From Jannaschia seohaensis (GTDB lineage: Bacteria > Pseudomonadota > Alphaproteobacteria > Rhodobacterales > Rhodobacteraceae): 64,000 bases of DNA. Location of the stretch: positions 62,001-126,000 of the forward strand of contig NZ_UETC01000002.1 of the NCBI RefSeq assembly GCF_900116765.1, written 5' to 3'. The notes under the pieces were generated by a model that saw only the letters and a list, made by a program, of their open reading frames with translations, searched no databases and was not told the origin of the DNA. Within the stretch, counting starts at the first letter, position 1. Each line of letters starts with the position of its first letter. Of the stretch, positions 24,966-35,312 are shown one piece after another. Made by a program: the position numbers and the translations under genes.

Positions 24966-27689
24966 CTAACCCGCGCCCCGGTCAAGGGCAGCCTCGATCG
25001 CGGCGCGCGCCTTGTCGGCGGCGACATCGCAGGCCTCTGCCACCGCGGCGACATCGGGCAGGCCCATCCGCTCGGCCAGCAGCGCCTCCCCTCCGGACCC
25101 GAGCGGCCCCGGCGGCGCGTCGGAGCTGAGCAGGCGCAACACCTGCTGCGCGTCCGAGAGCGTGCCGTATGTCGCCGTCAGCACGGCCCGTTCCTCCTCG
25201 GTCAGCCAGCCGGGCACCGCCAGCTGATCAACGACGGGGCGCGCGTCCGCCTTGGCGATCAGCGCATGCGCCTGCGCGACCAACTCGATCTCCTGCATCC
25301 GGCCCGGCCCGTTCTTGAGCGCCAGATAGCCGCCCCGCCGCCCGGCCTCCAGCAGGCGCCGCCGCATATTCGCCACCTCGTCCACGATCTGCGCGGCATC
25401 GAATCGGGAGGCGGTCAGGACCGCGCAACGCGCGTCCTCCGCCGCTGCCTGCAATTCCGCATCCCCAGCCACCGCCCGGGCGCGGGTCAGCGCCATATGC
25501 TCCCAGACCCAGGCTTCCTCGCTCTGATAGGTGCGGAAGCCCGAGAGCGCCGTCGCCACCGGCCCCTGCCGGCCCGAGGGCCGCAATCGCATGTCCACCT
25601 CATAAAGCCGCCCCTCGCCCATCGGCGCGGAGAGCGCCGTGATCAGCGTCTGGGTGAACTTCGCCGCCCATTGCGACGCCGCGAGGCTCCGCCGCCCCTC
25701 CGACACGGCGCCGGGCGCGGCGCCGTCATGCAGCACCACGAGGTCCAGATCGGACCGGGCCGTCAGCCGCCCGGACCCGAGCGAGCCCATGCCCAACCCC
25801 GCCAATCGCAGCCCCGGAACGCGGCCATAGCGGCGCTCCGTTTCCGCCTCCGCGAGGGTCCAACAGGCCGCCAGCGCCGCCTCGGCCAGGCGCGTATATG
25901 CGAAACCTGCCTCGCGGGGCGTGGCAAGCCCACGGAGCAGATGCACGCCGATCCGGAAATGCGCCTCCCGATGCCAGCGGCGGAGCGAGGCCAGCCCGCT
26001 CTCGAAATCCCCTCCGACGTGAGCGGAGGCATCGTAGGCCTCCGGCAGCGGCGCCAGGAAGTCGCCGCCGATCACCGCGTCAAACACGCCCGAATTGCGC
26101 GCGAGATACCGCGCCAGATCCGGCGCGACCGTGCAGATGTCGGCGATCAGATCGACCAGGATCGGGTTCGCCTCGAACAGGGAGAAGACCTGAACGCCGG
26201 CCGGCAGCCCCCGGAGGAAATCGTCGAAGGCGGCCAGCGCCTCCTCCGGGCGGGCGGCGCGGGACAGAGACGTCAGAAGCGGCGCGCGCAGACGGGCGAA
26301 GATGCGCTGCGCCCGGTCCGAACGAAGCGCGGGATAGGTCACCCACCGCTCGGTCACCGTATCCGCACCAGGGATCGGATCGGGCGCCGCAACCGGTTCT
26401 GCGGGGCGGAAGCGCGGCTCCACGATGGCCTCGACCGCCTCCAACTTGCCGCGCAGATCTCGGATGAACGCATCGGTCTCGGCCTGCCCCATGAACCGCG
26501 CGATCCGATCCAGCCCGTCGTCGGAGGTGGGCATCCGGTGAGTTTGCGCGTCCTGGACCATCTGCAACCGATGCTCGACCCGCCGCAAATAGCGATAGCT
26601 GTCGCCCAGCGTCACGGCCAAATCGGCCTCCACCCAGCCGGCGGCGACGAGCCGGTCCAGCGCCTCCAGCGTCCCCCGCACCCGCAGCGAGGGATCGCGG
26701 CCGCCGGAGACGATCTGATGGGTCTGCGCAAAGAACTCGATCTCGCGGATACCGCCCTGGCCCAGCTTGACGTCATGGCCCGGAATGTCCCAGGGCCCGC
26801 CCAGGCGTTTGTGATCACGAATTCGCAGGCGCATCTCATGGGCATCCTGCACGACCGCGAAGTCGAGATGCCTGCGCCAAACGAAAGGCCGCATACGCTC
26901 CAGGAAGGCCTCCCCCGCCACGATATCCCCAGCCGCCGGCCGCGCCTTGATCCAGGCGGCCCGCTCCCAGGTCCGCCCCAAGGCTTCGAAATAGCGTTCC
27001 GCCGCCTCCATCGACAGAACGATCGGCGTGGAGCCAGGATCGGGCCGCAGCCGCAGATCCGTGCGAAAGACATAGCCCTCCGCCGTCACATCCGAGAGCG
27101 CCGCCATCGCCATCCGTGCGGCCTTGATCAGACGCGCCCGGATTTCAGCGTAGTCCGACGGCGCATAGCGGCTCTCGTCGAACAGAAGGACGAGGTCGAT
27201 ATCGCTGGAATAATTGAGCTCTCCGGCGCCCATCTTGCCCATCGCCATGGCCACCAGCCCGCCCGACGGCCCGATCAGGTCCCGCCCGTGTCGTGCCAGC
27301 GCCCAGGCCAAGGCCGTCTCCAACACGGCATCGGCCACGCGGGTCCAGGCCGCGGTCGCCTCCATCACCGGCCAGACGCCGCCCAATTCCGCCAAACCGA
27401 CCAGCACCGCCATCCGCCGCTTCACCTCGCGGAGCGCGACCCGGGGATCGCCCCGGAGGTCCGCAAGTCCGCGCAGCGTTTCATCGAGCGTTTCTTCAGG
27501 CGCGCGGTCCCAGACCCCGTCGAGCCACACCGCCTCCTTGAGCATCGCGGCGGAGAGATAGGGGCTGCACCCCGCCACGCCGCTGACGAGCGCCTCGGCC
27601 TGCGATGGCGGGCTCAGCCGCGCCACCGCCTCCGCTCCGGCGCTGGTATCGTAGGGCAAGGGATGGCGGGCGATCTGATCACGGAACAT
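24966..27689 (-). CDS. glnE: bifunctional glutamine-synthetase adenylyltransferase/adenylyl-removing enzyme
   Basis: A 907-residue two-headed nucleotidyltransferase controlling GlnA by adenylylation. Two catalytic nucleotidyltransferase motifs are seen: NYSSDIDLVLLFD in the N-terminal half and TARSDLDLVVLHD in the C-terminal half. The linker HEMRLRIRDHKRL and GGIREIEFFAQ are conserved. The start at 27689 gives the normal N-terminus. It is divergent from ybaK with 51 bp between starts. Confidence 0.95.
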   Translation of the reverse strand: MFRDQIARHPLPYDTSAGAEAVARLSPPSQAEALVSGVAGCSPYLSAAMLKEAVWLDGVWDRAPEETLDETLRGLADLRGDPRVALREVKRRMAVLVGLAELGGVWPVMEATAAWTRVADAVLETALAWALARHGRDLIGPSGGLVAMAMGKMGAGELNYSSDIDLVLLFDESRYAPSDYAEIRARLIKAARMAMAALSDVTAEGYVFRTDLRLRPDPGSTPIVLSMEAAERYFEALGRTWERAAWIKARPAAGDIVAGEAFLERMRPFVWRRHLDFAVVQDAHEMRLRIRDHKRLGGPWDIPGHDVKLGQGGIREIEFFAQTHQIVSGGRDPSLRVRGTLEALDRLVAAGWVEADLAVTLGDSYRYLRRVEHRLQMVQDAQTHRMPTSDDGLDRIARFMGQAETDAFIRDLRGKLEAVEAIVEPRFRPAEPVAAPDPIPGADTVTERWVTYPALRSDRAQRIFARLRAPLLTSLSRAARPEEALAAFDDFLRGLPAGVQVFSLFEANPILVDLIADICTVAPDLARYLARNSGVFDAVIGGDFLAPLPEAYDASAHVGGDFESGLASLRRWHREAHFRIGVHLLRGLATPREAGFAYTRLAEAALAACWTLAEAETERRYGRVPGLRLAGLGMGSLGSGRLTARSDLDLVVLHDGAAPGAVSEGRRSLAASQWAAKFTQTLITALSAPMGEGRLYEVDMRLRPSGRQGPVATALSGFRTYQSEEAWVWEHMALTRARAVAGDAELQAAAEDARCAVLTASRFDAAQIVDEVANMRRRLLEAGRRGGYLALKNGPGRMQEIELVAQAHALIAKADARPVVDQLAVPGWLTEEERAVLTATYGTLSDAQQVLRLLSSDAPPGPLGSGGEALLAERMGLPDVAAVAEACDVAADKARAAIEAALDRGAG

Positions 27690-27740
27690 GCTCGACCTGA
27701 ACCTCTTGCGACGCGCGCCGTCAACGGGCAGTCGGTGGCG

Positions 27741-28214
27741 ATGAGCAAGAGCCCGAAACGCGTCACCGCCGCGCTCGAAGCCGCCGGCCTCTCCGCGCGC
27801 CCGATCGAAATGCCGGACGAAACCCGAACCGCACAACAGGCGGCGGACGCGGTGGGCTGCCGTTTGGATCAGATCGCGAAGTCGATCCTCTTCGGACGGG
27901 GCGAAGGCTGCGCGCTTTTCCTGACGGCGGGCGGCAACCAGGTCGATCCGTCCAAGGCGGCCGCCCTGGCGGGCGCTCCGCTGACACGGGCCGACGCCGC
28001 CACGGTGCGACGGGTGACCGGCTTCGCGATCGGGGGCGTTTCACCGATCGGTCACCTGACCGAAAGCCCGGTCTGGATCGACCCCCGCCTCAGCGAATTC
28101 CCGGAGATCTGGGCCGCGGGGGGCACGCCCCGCCATGTCTTTCCGATCGCCCCGGCCGATCTCATTCGGATCGCCGGAGCGGTCGAAGCCGATTTCACGA
28201 TGCGCGGCGCCTAG
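27741..28214 (+). CDS. YbaK/EbsC-type aminoacyl-tRNA deacylase
   Basis: A 157-residue YbaK/ProX-type trans-editing domain. Visible family segments are the central LDQIAKSILFGR, FLTAGGNQVDPSKAAAL and the GxxSPxGH-like GGVSPIGHL. It probably hydrolyses mischarged Cys- or Ala-tRNA(Pro). The stop overlaps the convergent sufS stop by 4 nt. Confidence 0.88.
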   Translation: MSKSPKRVTAALEAAGLSARPIEMPDETRTAQQAADAVGCRLDQIAKSILFGRGEGCALFLTAGGNQVDPSKAAALAGAPLTRADAATVRRVTGFAIGGVSPIGHLTESPVWIDPRLSEFPEIWAAGGTPRHVFPIAPADLIRIAGAVEADFTMRGA

Positions 28215-29431
28215 GCGAAAAGCTTGTGGCAGAGCTCCAGGGCGTCGACCAGCACGTCGACCTCCTCGCGCGTGTTATAGACCCCAAAGCTCGCCCGGCA
28301 GGTGGCGCTGACGCCCAGATACTCCATCAGAGGCTGGGCACAGTGATGCCCCGCACGAACCGCGACCCCCTTCTTGTCGAGCACCGTGGAAATATCGTGC
28401 GGATGGGCCGCACCTTCGAGCGTGAAGGAGAAAATCGCTGCCTTACCCGCGCTTTGCCCCTGCACGTTCAGCCAATTCAGCCCGTCGAGCCGCGCCCGCG
28501 CATAATCCCTGAGATCGGCCTCGTATTCGGCGATGGACGTCATTCCAACATCCATCATCCACTCCAGCGCGGCCCCGAGCCCGATCGTCTGAACGATCCC
28601 CGGCGTCCCCGCCTCGAACTTCATCGGCGGATCGTTCCAGGTAACGCTGTCACGATGAACCTCTCGGATCATGTCGCCGCCCCCGAGAAAGGGACGCATC
28701 TCGGCCATGCGCTCGGGCCGGATAAACACCGCACCGGAACCGCTTGGCCCATATAGCTTATGCCCGGTGATCGCATAGAAATCACAGCCGATATCGGCCA
28801 CGTTGACGGGCATATGTACCGCCGCCTGGGAGCCATCGACCACCGTCGCGATCCCCTTCTCGCGGGCGGCGGCACAGATCGTCTTGACGTCAACAACGGT
28901 GCCCAAGACGTTGGAAAGATGCGTGATCGCGATCAGCTTCGTCCGATCCGTCACCGCGTCCAGCACGGCTTGCGGATCCAGATCGCCGTTCACGTCCGGC
29001 TCGACCCAGACGAGCTCCACGCCCTGCCGCTCCCGGAGGAAGTGCCAGGGCACGATATTGGCGTGATGCTCCATCACCGACAGCACGATCTGGTCGCCCG
29101 CCTTCAGACGCGGCGCGGCCCAGCTATAGCTGATGAGGTTCAGCGCCTCCGTGGTACCGGATGTGAAGACGATATGCTCTTCCGACGGCGCCCCCAGAAA
29201 CCGGGCGACGGTCCCGCGGACGGCCTCGTAATTCTCGGTGGAGATCGTCGAAAGGGTGTGCAAACCCCTGTGTACGTTGGAATATTCATTCGCATAGGCG
29301 CGCTGGATCGTGTCAAGAACGACCTGCGGCTTCTGCGCAGAAGCACCGTTGTCGAGATAGGTCAGCGGTTTGCCGTTCACCTCCCGCGAGAGGATCGGAA
29401 ATTGCGCCCGGATGGCGTGCACATCAAGCAT
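28211..29431 (-). CDS. sufS: SufS-type cysteine desulfurase
   Basis: A 406-residue group II cysteine desulfurase supplying persulfide sulfur for Fe-S assembly. The PLP lysine is in ITGHKLYGPSGSG and the active cysteine is in GVSATCRASFGVYNT near residue 365. LDNGASAQKP and SNVHRGLHTLS are typical. It is the last gene of the suf operon, overlapping yip1 by 8 nt. Confidence 0.95.
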   Translation of the reverse strand: MLDVHAIRAQFPILSREVNGKPLTYLDNGASAQKPQVVLDTIQRAYANEYSNVHRGLHTLSTISTENYEAVRGTVARFLGAPSEEHIVFTSGTTEALNLISYSWAAPRLKAGDQIVLSVMEHHANIVPWHFLRERQGVELVWVEPDVNGDLDPQAVLDAVTDRTKLIAITHLSNVLGTVVDVKTICAAAREKGIATVVDGSQAAVHMPVNVADIGCDFYAITGHKLYGPSGSGAVFIRPERMAEMRPFLGGGDMIREVHRDSVTWNDPPMKFEAGTPGIVQTIGLGAALEWMMDVGMTSIAEYEADLRDYARARLDGLNWLNVQGQSAGKAAIFSFTLEGAAHPHDISTVLDKKGVAVRAGHHCAQPLMEYLGVSATCRASFGVYNTREEVDVLVDALELCHKLFA

Positions 29432-29978
29432 TTGGGGTCTCCGCTACGTAGAGAGCGTTGAGCGATATCCATATGAAACCGCAGACCAAAACCAGGCCGA
29501 TCGCAGTTTCGGCCGGACCGGGGCCGACGAAACCGGAGGTCAGGCCAAGCAGCAGCAGCGCCGGGGACACGGCCAGGAACGAGAAGAACAAGGCGACCCG
29601 AACGCGCAGCCCCGTGCCGCGGCCGCCGATGAGATGGGCGATGCCCCGGATGAGCCAGGCGGCCACATACATCAGCAGCGGCACGATGAAGATCCAGCCC
29701 ATGAGCGCGCCCGACATGAGCGCCTCGAACTTCGTGCTGGCCACATCGGTCACTGCCATGCCCGCCGCCTGAGCCTCAGCCACGATCGCGGCGTCGAGCT
29801 CCGGGTCGATCTCCCGCGACCGTCGCACGAGCGCCGGGAGTTGCGCGACGAACCCCAGGACCGATGCCACCGCGAGATACACGAAGGCGACCCGGTCGCT
29901 CGGCCCACCCTGCAACAGTTCGGACACGACCTGTCGCGGGCGAATCCACGCCCGGGGAATGTCGCGCGTAACCGCCAT
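29424..29978 (-). CDS. YIP1-family membrane protein
   Basis: A 184-residue protein with about five hydrophobic helices. It starts MAVTRDIPRAWIRPRQVVSELLQGGPSDRVAF and fits the YIP1-like family found beside sufD in Rhodobacterales. The function is unknown. It is directly adjacent to sufD and overlaps the sufS start, so it is translated with the Fe-S machinery. Confidence 0.82.
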   Translation of the reverse strand: MAVTRDIPRAWIRPRQVVSELLQGGPSDRVAFVYLAVASVLGFVAQLPALVRRSREIDPELDAAIVAEAQAAGMAVTDVASTKFEALMSGALMGWIFIVPLLMYVAAWLIRGIAHLIGGRGTGLRVRVALFFSFLAVSPALLLLGLTSGFVGPGPAETAIGLVLVCGFIWISLNALYVAETPNA

Positions 29979-31232
29979 CTAGTGCTCCGCGAGCCAGCCC
30001 GCGAGGCGCGCCGTCACATGCTCCCGCAAGGCCTCATCCTCAATCTCGTCAAGGGCTTCCGCGAGGAAGCTCAGAACCAGCATGTCTGTCGCATCCCGCT
30101 TGGACACCCCGCGTGAGCGAAGGTAGAATAGCGCCGTCTCGTCGATGGCTCCGGTCGTAGAGCCGTGGGAACAGGCCACATCGTCAGCGTAGATCTCCAG
30201 CTCGGGCTTCGCCAGGAAGACGGAATCGTCGTCGAGCAGGAGCGACTGGGAAATCTGATACCCGTCCGTCTTTTGCGCGCCCTCCTTCACCAGGATCTTG
30301 CCCTGGAAGACGCCCGTCGCACCGTCGCGGAGAACCTTCTTGAACACCTGACGGCTTTCGCAATTGAGCGCGTCATGGGTCACGAACACCGTGTCGTCGT
30401 GATGGAACGCGCCACGCCCGAAGGCCGCGCCGGCCACTGTGGCCGAACCGTCATCGCCCGTCATCTCGATGACCGCTTCATTCCGGGTGAGCGCGCCATT
30501 GGCCGACAAAGTGAACGACTTCAGGACGCTACGGGCCGAAAGCCCCGCGAAGACATGGGTGTTCACGTGGCGGAGATCGTCGGGGCCCTGGATCCGCAGA
30601 TGATGGAACGAGGCGTCGTCGGCCAGATCGGCCTCCAACACATGGTTCGACCGATCCCCGGAGGTCCCGGATTCCAGCAGCACCAGCGACGCACCCGGTT
30701 CGAGCTTGACCACATGATGCAGGATCGGATCGGTACCGGGCGTGTAGCGGATCGCCACGGGCCGCGCGACCGCGCCCTTGACCCGCAGCAGCAGCCCGTC
30801 GGTGGCATAGGCCGTGTTCAGCATCGCCAAGGGGCGCAGGACCGGGCGCGACCCCGCCGCCTCATGCGTCCCGTAAACATCGCGGACCCAATGGATATCG
30901 ACAGCGGAGGCCGCGCGCAGGGTGTCGATCTCCAGGCCCTCGGGCGCGCCGTCAGGCACCGTGATCGCGTCGCCGTCGACCGTGATCACAAACGGGTCGA
31001 GTTCGGCAAAGGGATCGGCGGCGGCCTGCGCGCCCTCGACCGCCGGAGCGGTCGCGACAAGCGCGGAGGGGTCCGTAAAGCGCCAGTATTCGTCGCGCTT
31101 CGCCGGCAGCCCAACCGCCCGGAGACGGCCCAAGGCATCCTTGCGCGCGGCGTCGAGCCAGCCATTCCCCTGGGGAAGCGTCAGCGCCGAGAGCCGATCT
31201 TCAGTGGCTTTCTTCTTTGCTTCGCTGACCAT
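29979..31232 (-). CDS. sufD: Fe-S cluster assembly protein SufD
   Basis: A 417-residue SufBD-family scaffold subunit. The C-terminal core includes HHLRIQGPDDLRHVNTHVFAG, NCESRQVFKKVLRDGATGVFQGKILVKEGAQKTDGYQ and the conserved EIYADDVACSHGSTTG. It forms the SufBC2D complex. The start overlaps the sufC stop (ATGA). Confidence 0.95.
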   Translation of the reverse strand: MVSEAKKKATEDRLSALTLPQGNGWLDAARKDALGRLRAVGLPAKRDEYWRFTDPSALVATAPAVEGAQAAADPFAELDPFVITVDGDAITVPDGAPEGLEIDTLRAASAVDIHWVRDVYGTHEAAGSRPVLRPLAMLNTAYATDGLLLRVKGAVARPVAIRYTPGTDPILHHVVKLEPGASLVLLESGTSGDRSNHVLEADLADDASFHHLRIQGPDDLRHVNTHVFAGLSARSVLKSFTLSANGALTRNEAVIEMTGDDGSATVAGAAFGRGAFHHDDTVFVTHDALNCESRQVFKKVLRDGATGVFQGKILVKEGAQKTDGYQISQSLLLDDDSVFLAKPELEIYADDVACSHGSTTGAIDETALFYLRSRGVSKRDATDMLVLSFLAEALDEIEDEALREHVTARLAGWLAEH

Positions 31233-31987
31233 CAGGCCACCTCGCCGATAATGTCGCCATACCCGTTCGTCTCGACTTCCAGCGCCAGTTCCGGCCCGCC
31301 AGATTTGACGATGCGCCCGTTGGCCATGATGTGCACCACGTCCGGTTTGATGTGGTCCAGGAGGCGCTGATAATGCGTGATGACAAGGAAGCCACGATCC
31401 GGACCGCGCAGGGCGTTGACCCCTTCCGAGACCAGCTTCATCGCGTCCACGTCGAGGCCGGAATCGGTCTCGTCGAGGATGCACATCTTGGGCTCCAGCA
31501 TGGCCATCTGTAGGATCTCGTTGCGCTTTTTCTCGCCGCCCGAGAAGCCGACATTGACCGGACGCTTCAGCATTTCCGAGTCGATCTTGAGCGTCTTGGC
31601 CTTGGCGCGGACCGCCTTGAGGAAGTCGCCCGCCGACAGCTCCTCTTCGCCACGGGCCTTGCGCTGGGCGTTCACGGCGGTGCGAAGGAAGGTCATGTTG
31701 CCGACGCCGGGGATCTCTACCGGGTATTGGAACGCGAGGAACAGCCCGGCGGCGGCCCGCTCCTCCGGTTCCAGGTCCAGAAGGTCTTCGCCCTCCAACT
31801 GCGCCGACCCCTCGGTCACCTCATAGCCGTCGCGGCCCGACAGGACATAGGACAGGGTCGACTTGCCCGACCCGTTCGGCCCCATGATGGCATGCACCTC
31901 GCCATAGGGCACGTGCAGGTCGATCCCCTTGAGGATCTGCTTGTCCTCTTCTTCCAGCTTCACATGGAGGTTTTCGATCTTGAGCAT
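31232..31987 (-). CDS. sufC: Fe-S assembly ATPase SufC
   Basis: A 251-residue ABC-type ATPase. Walker A is GPNGSGKSTL, the signature is FSGGEKKRNE and Walker B is CILDETDSGLD. It powers the SufBCD scaffold. It lies between the small membrane-anchored orf and sufD. Confidence 0.97.
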   Translation of the reverse strand: MLKIENLHVKLEEEDKQILKGIDLHVPYGEVHAIMGPNGSGKSTLSYVLSGRDGYEVTEGSAQLEGEDLLDLEPEERAAAGLFLAFQYPVEIPGVGNMTFLRTAVNAQRKARGEEELSAGDFLKAVRAKAKTLKIDSEMLKRPVNVGFSGGEKKRNEILQMAMLEPKMCILDETDSGLDVDAMKLVSEGVNALRGPDRGFLVITHYQRLLDHIKPDVVHIMANGRIVKSGGPELALEVETNGYGDIIGEVA

Positions 31988-31999
31988 ATCCGTTCCTCG

Positions 32000-32335
32000 T
32001 CAGCGCTTTGGCGCGCGGTGTTCATCCAGTTTCACGAGTTCGCCGCGGCGTTCCGCGGCTGCTCGCCGTTTCTCGGTCTCGGCCAGGCGATAGGCTTCCA
32101 TCGCCGCGGCCTCGTCATCGCGGAACGCGGCCTCGGCCCGTTCCAACACATTGATCGCGAAGCCGAACAGGACCGGCCCTACGATTACGCCCGCCATGGC
32201 GAGCGGGTATCCGTCATGCCCGAAGAGCAGATCCAGCAGAGACCCCGCCACCGCGCCGCAGCCCATCGCAGGGATCAGCAACTGCATCCCGCAGCGCGGC
32301 AGCACACGCAGCACGTCGAGCGGGGTCGGGATCAT
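32000..32335 (-). CDS. hypothetical protein in suf operon
   Basis: A 111-residue protein with two hydrophobic segments (about residues 12-35 and 44-62) and a charged C-terminal tail rich in Ala, Glu, Arg and Lys (RRAAAERRGELVKLDEHRAPKR). I do not recognise a named family. It is 12 bp upstream of sufC and 16 bp downstream of the ybjQ-like gene, hence in the operon. Confidence 0.75.
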   Translation of the reverse strand: MIPTPLDVLRVLPRCGMQLLIPAMGCGAVAGSLLDLLFGHDGYPLAMAGVIVGPVLFGFAINVLERAEAAFRDDEAAAMEAYRLAETEKRRAAAERRGELVKLDEHRAPKR

Positions 32336-32351
32336 CGCGCCCTCCGCGAGC

Positions 32352-32693
32352 TTACTCCAATGTCACGGCCGTTCCGGAGGCACTGACCATCAGCATGTTG
32401 TTGATGACCTCGTAATCCAGATCGACCCCGACCACCGCGTTCCCGCCCGCTTCCCGCGCCCGGTCCTCCAGCTCCTGTAGCGCTGTCGTTCGAGCCTCGT
32501 TCAACGACTTCTCATAGGCGCCGGAGCGGCCGCCGATGATGTCGGTGATCCCAGCGAAGATGTCCCGGAAGACATTCGCGCCAAGGATCGCCTCCCCCAC
32601 CACGACACCGTGATAGGCCGTGATCCGACGCCCCTCGACGGCGGGCGTCGTGGTCACGATCATGGCGGTCTTGTCCCTCGCGCCCCAGACCAT
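32352..32693 (-). CDS. YbjQ/UPF0145 family protein
   Basis: A 113-residue protein of the YbjQ (heavy-metal-binding domain, UPF0145) family: [44 protein letters not shown] and [15 protein letters not shown]. It forms a pentameric fold; its function is unknown. The ATG at 32693 overlaps the sufB stop (ATGA), which decides the start over the internal MIVTTT. Confidence 0.85.
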   Translation of the reverse strand: MVWGARDKTAMIVTTTPAVEGRRITAYHGVVVGEAILGANVFRDIFAGITDIIGGRSGAYEKSLNEARTTALQELEDRAREAGGNAVVGVDLDYEVINNMLMVSASGTAVTLE

Positions 32694-34204
32694 CAGCCGA
32701 CGCTGCCCTCGAGCGAGATCGCGACCAGCTGCTGCGCCTCCATGGCGAACTCCATCGGAAGTGCCTGAAGCACCTCCTTGCAGAAGCCGTTGACCACCAG
32801 CGCAACCGCTTCCTCTTCGTCCATGCCGCGGGAGCGGCAGTAGAAGAGCTGGTCGTCGTCCACCTTCGACGTCGTCGCCTCGTGCTCCACCCGCGAGGAG
32901 TTGTTCTTCACCTCGATATAGGGAACCGTGTGCGCCCCGCATTCCGACCCGATCAGCAGCGAGTCGCATTGCGTATAGTTGCGCGAGTTCTTGGCCCGCG
33001 GATGCATCGACACCAGGCCGCGATAGGTGTTCTGCGCCTTGCCCGCGCTGATCCCCTTCGAGACGATCCGCGACTTCGTGTTCTTGCCGAGATGGACCAT
33101 CTTGGTCCCAGTATCGGCCTGCTGGAAGTTGTTGGTGATGGCGATCGAGTAGAACTCGCCCTGGCTGTCGTCGCCGCGAAGGATGCAGGACGGGTATTTC
33201 CAGGTCACAGCGGAGCCGGTCTCGACCTGCGTCCACATCACCTTGGAGCGTTTGCCCCGGCAATCGGCGCGCTTGGTGACGAAGTTGTAGATGCCGCCCT
33301 TGCCGTTCTCGTCGCCGGGGAACCAGTTCTGAACGGTGGAGTATTTGATCTCGGCATCGTCCAGCGCGACCAGCTCGACGCAGGCCGCATGCAGCTGGGC
33401 GGTGTCCCGCTGCGGCGCCGTGCAACCTTCGAGATAGCTGACATAGCTGCCCTCGTCGGCGATGATCAGAGTGCGCTCGAACTGGCCGGTGTTCTCGGCG
33501 TTGATGCGAAAATAGGTCGACAGCTCCATCGGGCAGCGCACTCCCTTCGGGACATAAACGAAGGAGCCGTCCGAAAAGACCGCCGCGTTCAACGTCGCAT
33601 AGTAGTTGTCCGACTGCGGGATGACCGAGCCGAGATACTTGCGCACAAGCTCCGGATGCTCCTGGACCGCCTCGGAGATGGAGCAGAAAATGACGCCCGC
33701 CTTGGCGAGCTCCTCCTTGAAGGTCGTGCCGACCGACACGCTGTCGAACACAGCGTCGACGGCGACCTTGCGATCCTCGGGCGCGGGCTCCACGCCCGCG
33801 AGAATCGCCTGCTCCTTCAACGGGATACCCAGTTTTTTATAGGTCTCCAGCAGCTTCGGATCGACCTCGTCCAGCGACTTCGGCTTCTCCGTCATGCTCT
33901 TGGGCCGGGCGTAGTAATACTGATCCTGAAAATCGATCTCGGGATAATTGACCATCGCCCATTTCGGCTCGGACATCTGGGTCCAGCGGCGATAGGCCTC
34001 CAGACGCCATTCCAGCATCCACTCGGGCTCGTTGTTCTTCTCCGAGATCAGGCGCACGATGTCCTCGGACAGGCCCTTCGGCGCGTATTCCGTATCGATC
34101 TCGGTGTTCCAGCCGTGCTTGTAGCTGCCGGCCAGCGATTTGACCGCCTCGACGGTATCGGCTTCGACGCCGTCCTTGACCTTGATCTCATCCAACGCGG
34201 TCAT
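32693..34204 (-). CDS. sufB: Fe-S cluster assembly protein SufB
   Basis: A 503-residue scaffold subunit. Characteristic segments are [63 protein letters not shown] and the C-terminal [21 protein letters not shown]. It binds nascent clusters and partners SufC and SufD. It overlaps the iscS stop by 4 nt. Confidence 0.97.
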   Translation of the reverse strand: MTALDEIKVKDGVEADTVEAVKSLAGSYKHGWNTEIDTEYAPKGLSEDIVRLISEKNNEPEWMLEWRLEAYRRWTQMSEPKWAMVNYPEIDFQDQYYYARPKSMTEKPKSLDEVDPKLLETYKKLGIPLKEQAILAGVEPAPEDRKVAVDAVFDSVSVGTTFKEELAKAGVIFCSISEAVQEHPELVRKYLGSVIPQSDNYYATLNAAVFSDGSFVYVPKGVRCPMELSTYFRINAENTGQFERTLIIADEGSYVSYLEGCTAPQRDTAQLHAACVELVALDDAEIKYSTVQNWFPGDENGKGGIYNFVTKRADCRGKRSKVMWTQVETGSAVTWKYPSCILRGDDSQGEFYSIAITNNFQQADTGTKMVHLGKNTKSRIVSKGISAGKAQNTYRGLVSMHPRAKNSRNYTQCDSLLIGSECGAHTVPYIEVKNNSSRVEHEATTSKVDDDQLFYCRSRGMDEEEAVALVVNGFCKEVLQALPMEFAMEAQQLVAISLEGSVG

Positions 34205-35238
34205 GCCCGTCTCCTGTTTCTGAGGCGCTGGAACGTTTCAACGAACTGCGCCACCTGGTCTTCCGTTGTCTCCGGGCCAAGGCTCACGCGGATCGCGCAA
34301 TCCGCCTCGCCCGGCCCATATCCCATCGCGCGGAGCACCGCGCTCTCCCGCACCTTGCCCGAAGAACAGGCCGACCCCGCACTCACCGCGAACCCGGCCA
34401 GATCCAGCGCCATCACCTGCGTCTCCCCCTTCCAGCCAGGGGTGATGAGGCAGGATGTGTTGGGCAGGCGCTTCGATTCCTTGCCTACCAAAATAGTCGG
34501 GTTTCCCGGGCCCTCAAGACTTGTTTCTAGAAAAGTTCTAAATTGGGAAACCCGCTCCCATGCGCCCTCGGACAAATCGCGCGCCGCCGCCTCCGCAGCC
34601 GCGCCGAAGCCCGCGATCCCGAGGATGTTCTCGGTGCCCGAGCGGCGGCCCATCTCCTGCCCGCCGCCCTTGATCATAGCTACGACATCCAGGCCCCGCC
34701 GGATCACCAAAGCCCCGATCCCTTTCGGGCCGCCCAGCTTGTGCGCAGAGACCAGCGCCATGTCGACACCGGTCCAATCGAAGGCCAAAGGCAGCTTGCC
34801 GAAGCCCTGGGTCATGTCCGACAGCGCCAAGCCCTGCGGCAGGTCCTGCACCACCCCGGTTTCGGAATTGGCCAGTTGCAGCGCGGCGCGCGCCGGGTCC
34901 GGGACTTCCACCGTGCCGTCCGGATGGACGCGCAGCGCCCCGTCGCCCCAGGCCGCCACTGCCTCGTGCTCCACGGCGGCGGTCGAAAGGCCCCTGCCCC
35001 GCATCGCCAGCGCCGCGGCCTCGGTCGCGCCCGAGACAAAGACGATATCCGCCCCCTGCGCCCCCAGAGCCGCGGCCACCTGCGCCCGCGCGCGCTCCAC
35101 CAGCCCTTTGGCGGCGCGCCCTTCGGCATGAACCGAGGACGGATTGCCGACCACATCCATCGCCGCGATCATCGCCGCGCGGGCCTCGGGGCGCAGCGGC
35201 GCCGTCGCGTTCCAATCGAGATAGACCCGCTCGCGCAT
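34201..35238 (-). CDS. NifS/IscS-type cysteine desulfurase
   Basis: A 345-residue class V aminotransferase, shorter than canonical IscS. It has [14 protein letters not shown], the PLP lysine in [11 protein letters not shown], and the active cysteine in [14 protein letters not shown]. It is the first gene of the suf operon, so the operon carries two desulfurases (this and SufS). A GTG 6 nt upstream is an alternative start. The stretch 34498-34554 inside it is unusually AT-rich and holds a 10-bp inverted repeat. No IscR gene precedes it here. Confidence 0.9.
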   Translation of the reverse strand: MRERVYLDWNATAPLRPEARAAMIAAMDVVGNPSSVHAEGRAAKGLVERARAQVAAALGAQGADIVFVSGATEAAALAMRGRGLSTAAVEHEAVAAWGDGALRVHPDGTVEVPDPARAALQLANSETGVVQDLPQGLALSDMTQGFGKLPLAFDWTGVDMALVSAHKLGGPKGIGALVIRRGLDVVAMIKGGGQEMGRRSGTENILGIAGFGAAAEAAARDLSEGAWERVSQFRTFLETSLEGPGNPTILVGKESKRLPNTSCLITPGWKGETQVMALDLAGFAVSAGSACSSGKVRESAVLRAMGYGPGEADCAIRVSLGPETTEDQVAQFVETFQRLRNRRRA

Positions 35239-35245
35239 CCACACC

Positions 35246-35297
35246 CCCTTCTTCTGGCCGGAAATACTCCGGGGAGCGCGAGGGGCTGGCCCCTCGC
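35246..35297 (+). repeat. intergenic repeat family, copy 3
   Basis: The head TTCTTCTGGCCGGAAATAC (35249-35267) precedes hairpin GCGAGGGG-CTGG-CCCCTCGC (35278-35297). It fills most of the 74-bp gap between the IOR stop and the iscS start, so any suf promoter must overlap it or lie in the IOR gene. Confidence 0.75.
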
Positions 35298-35312
35298 TCC
35301 CTCGCTGTCAAG

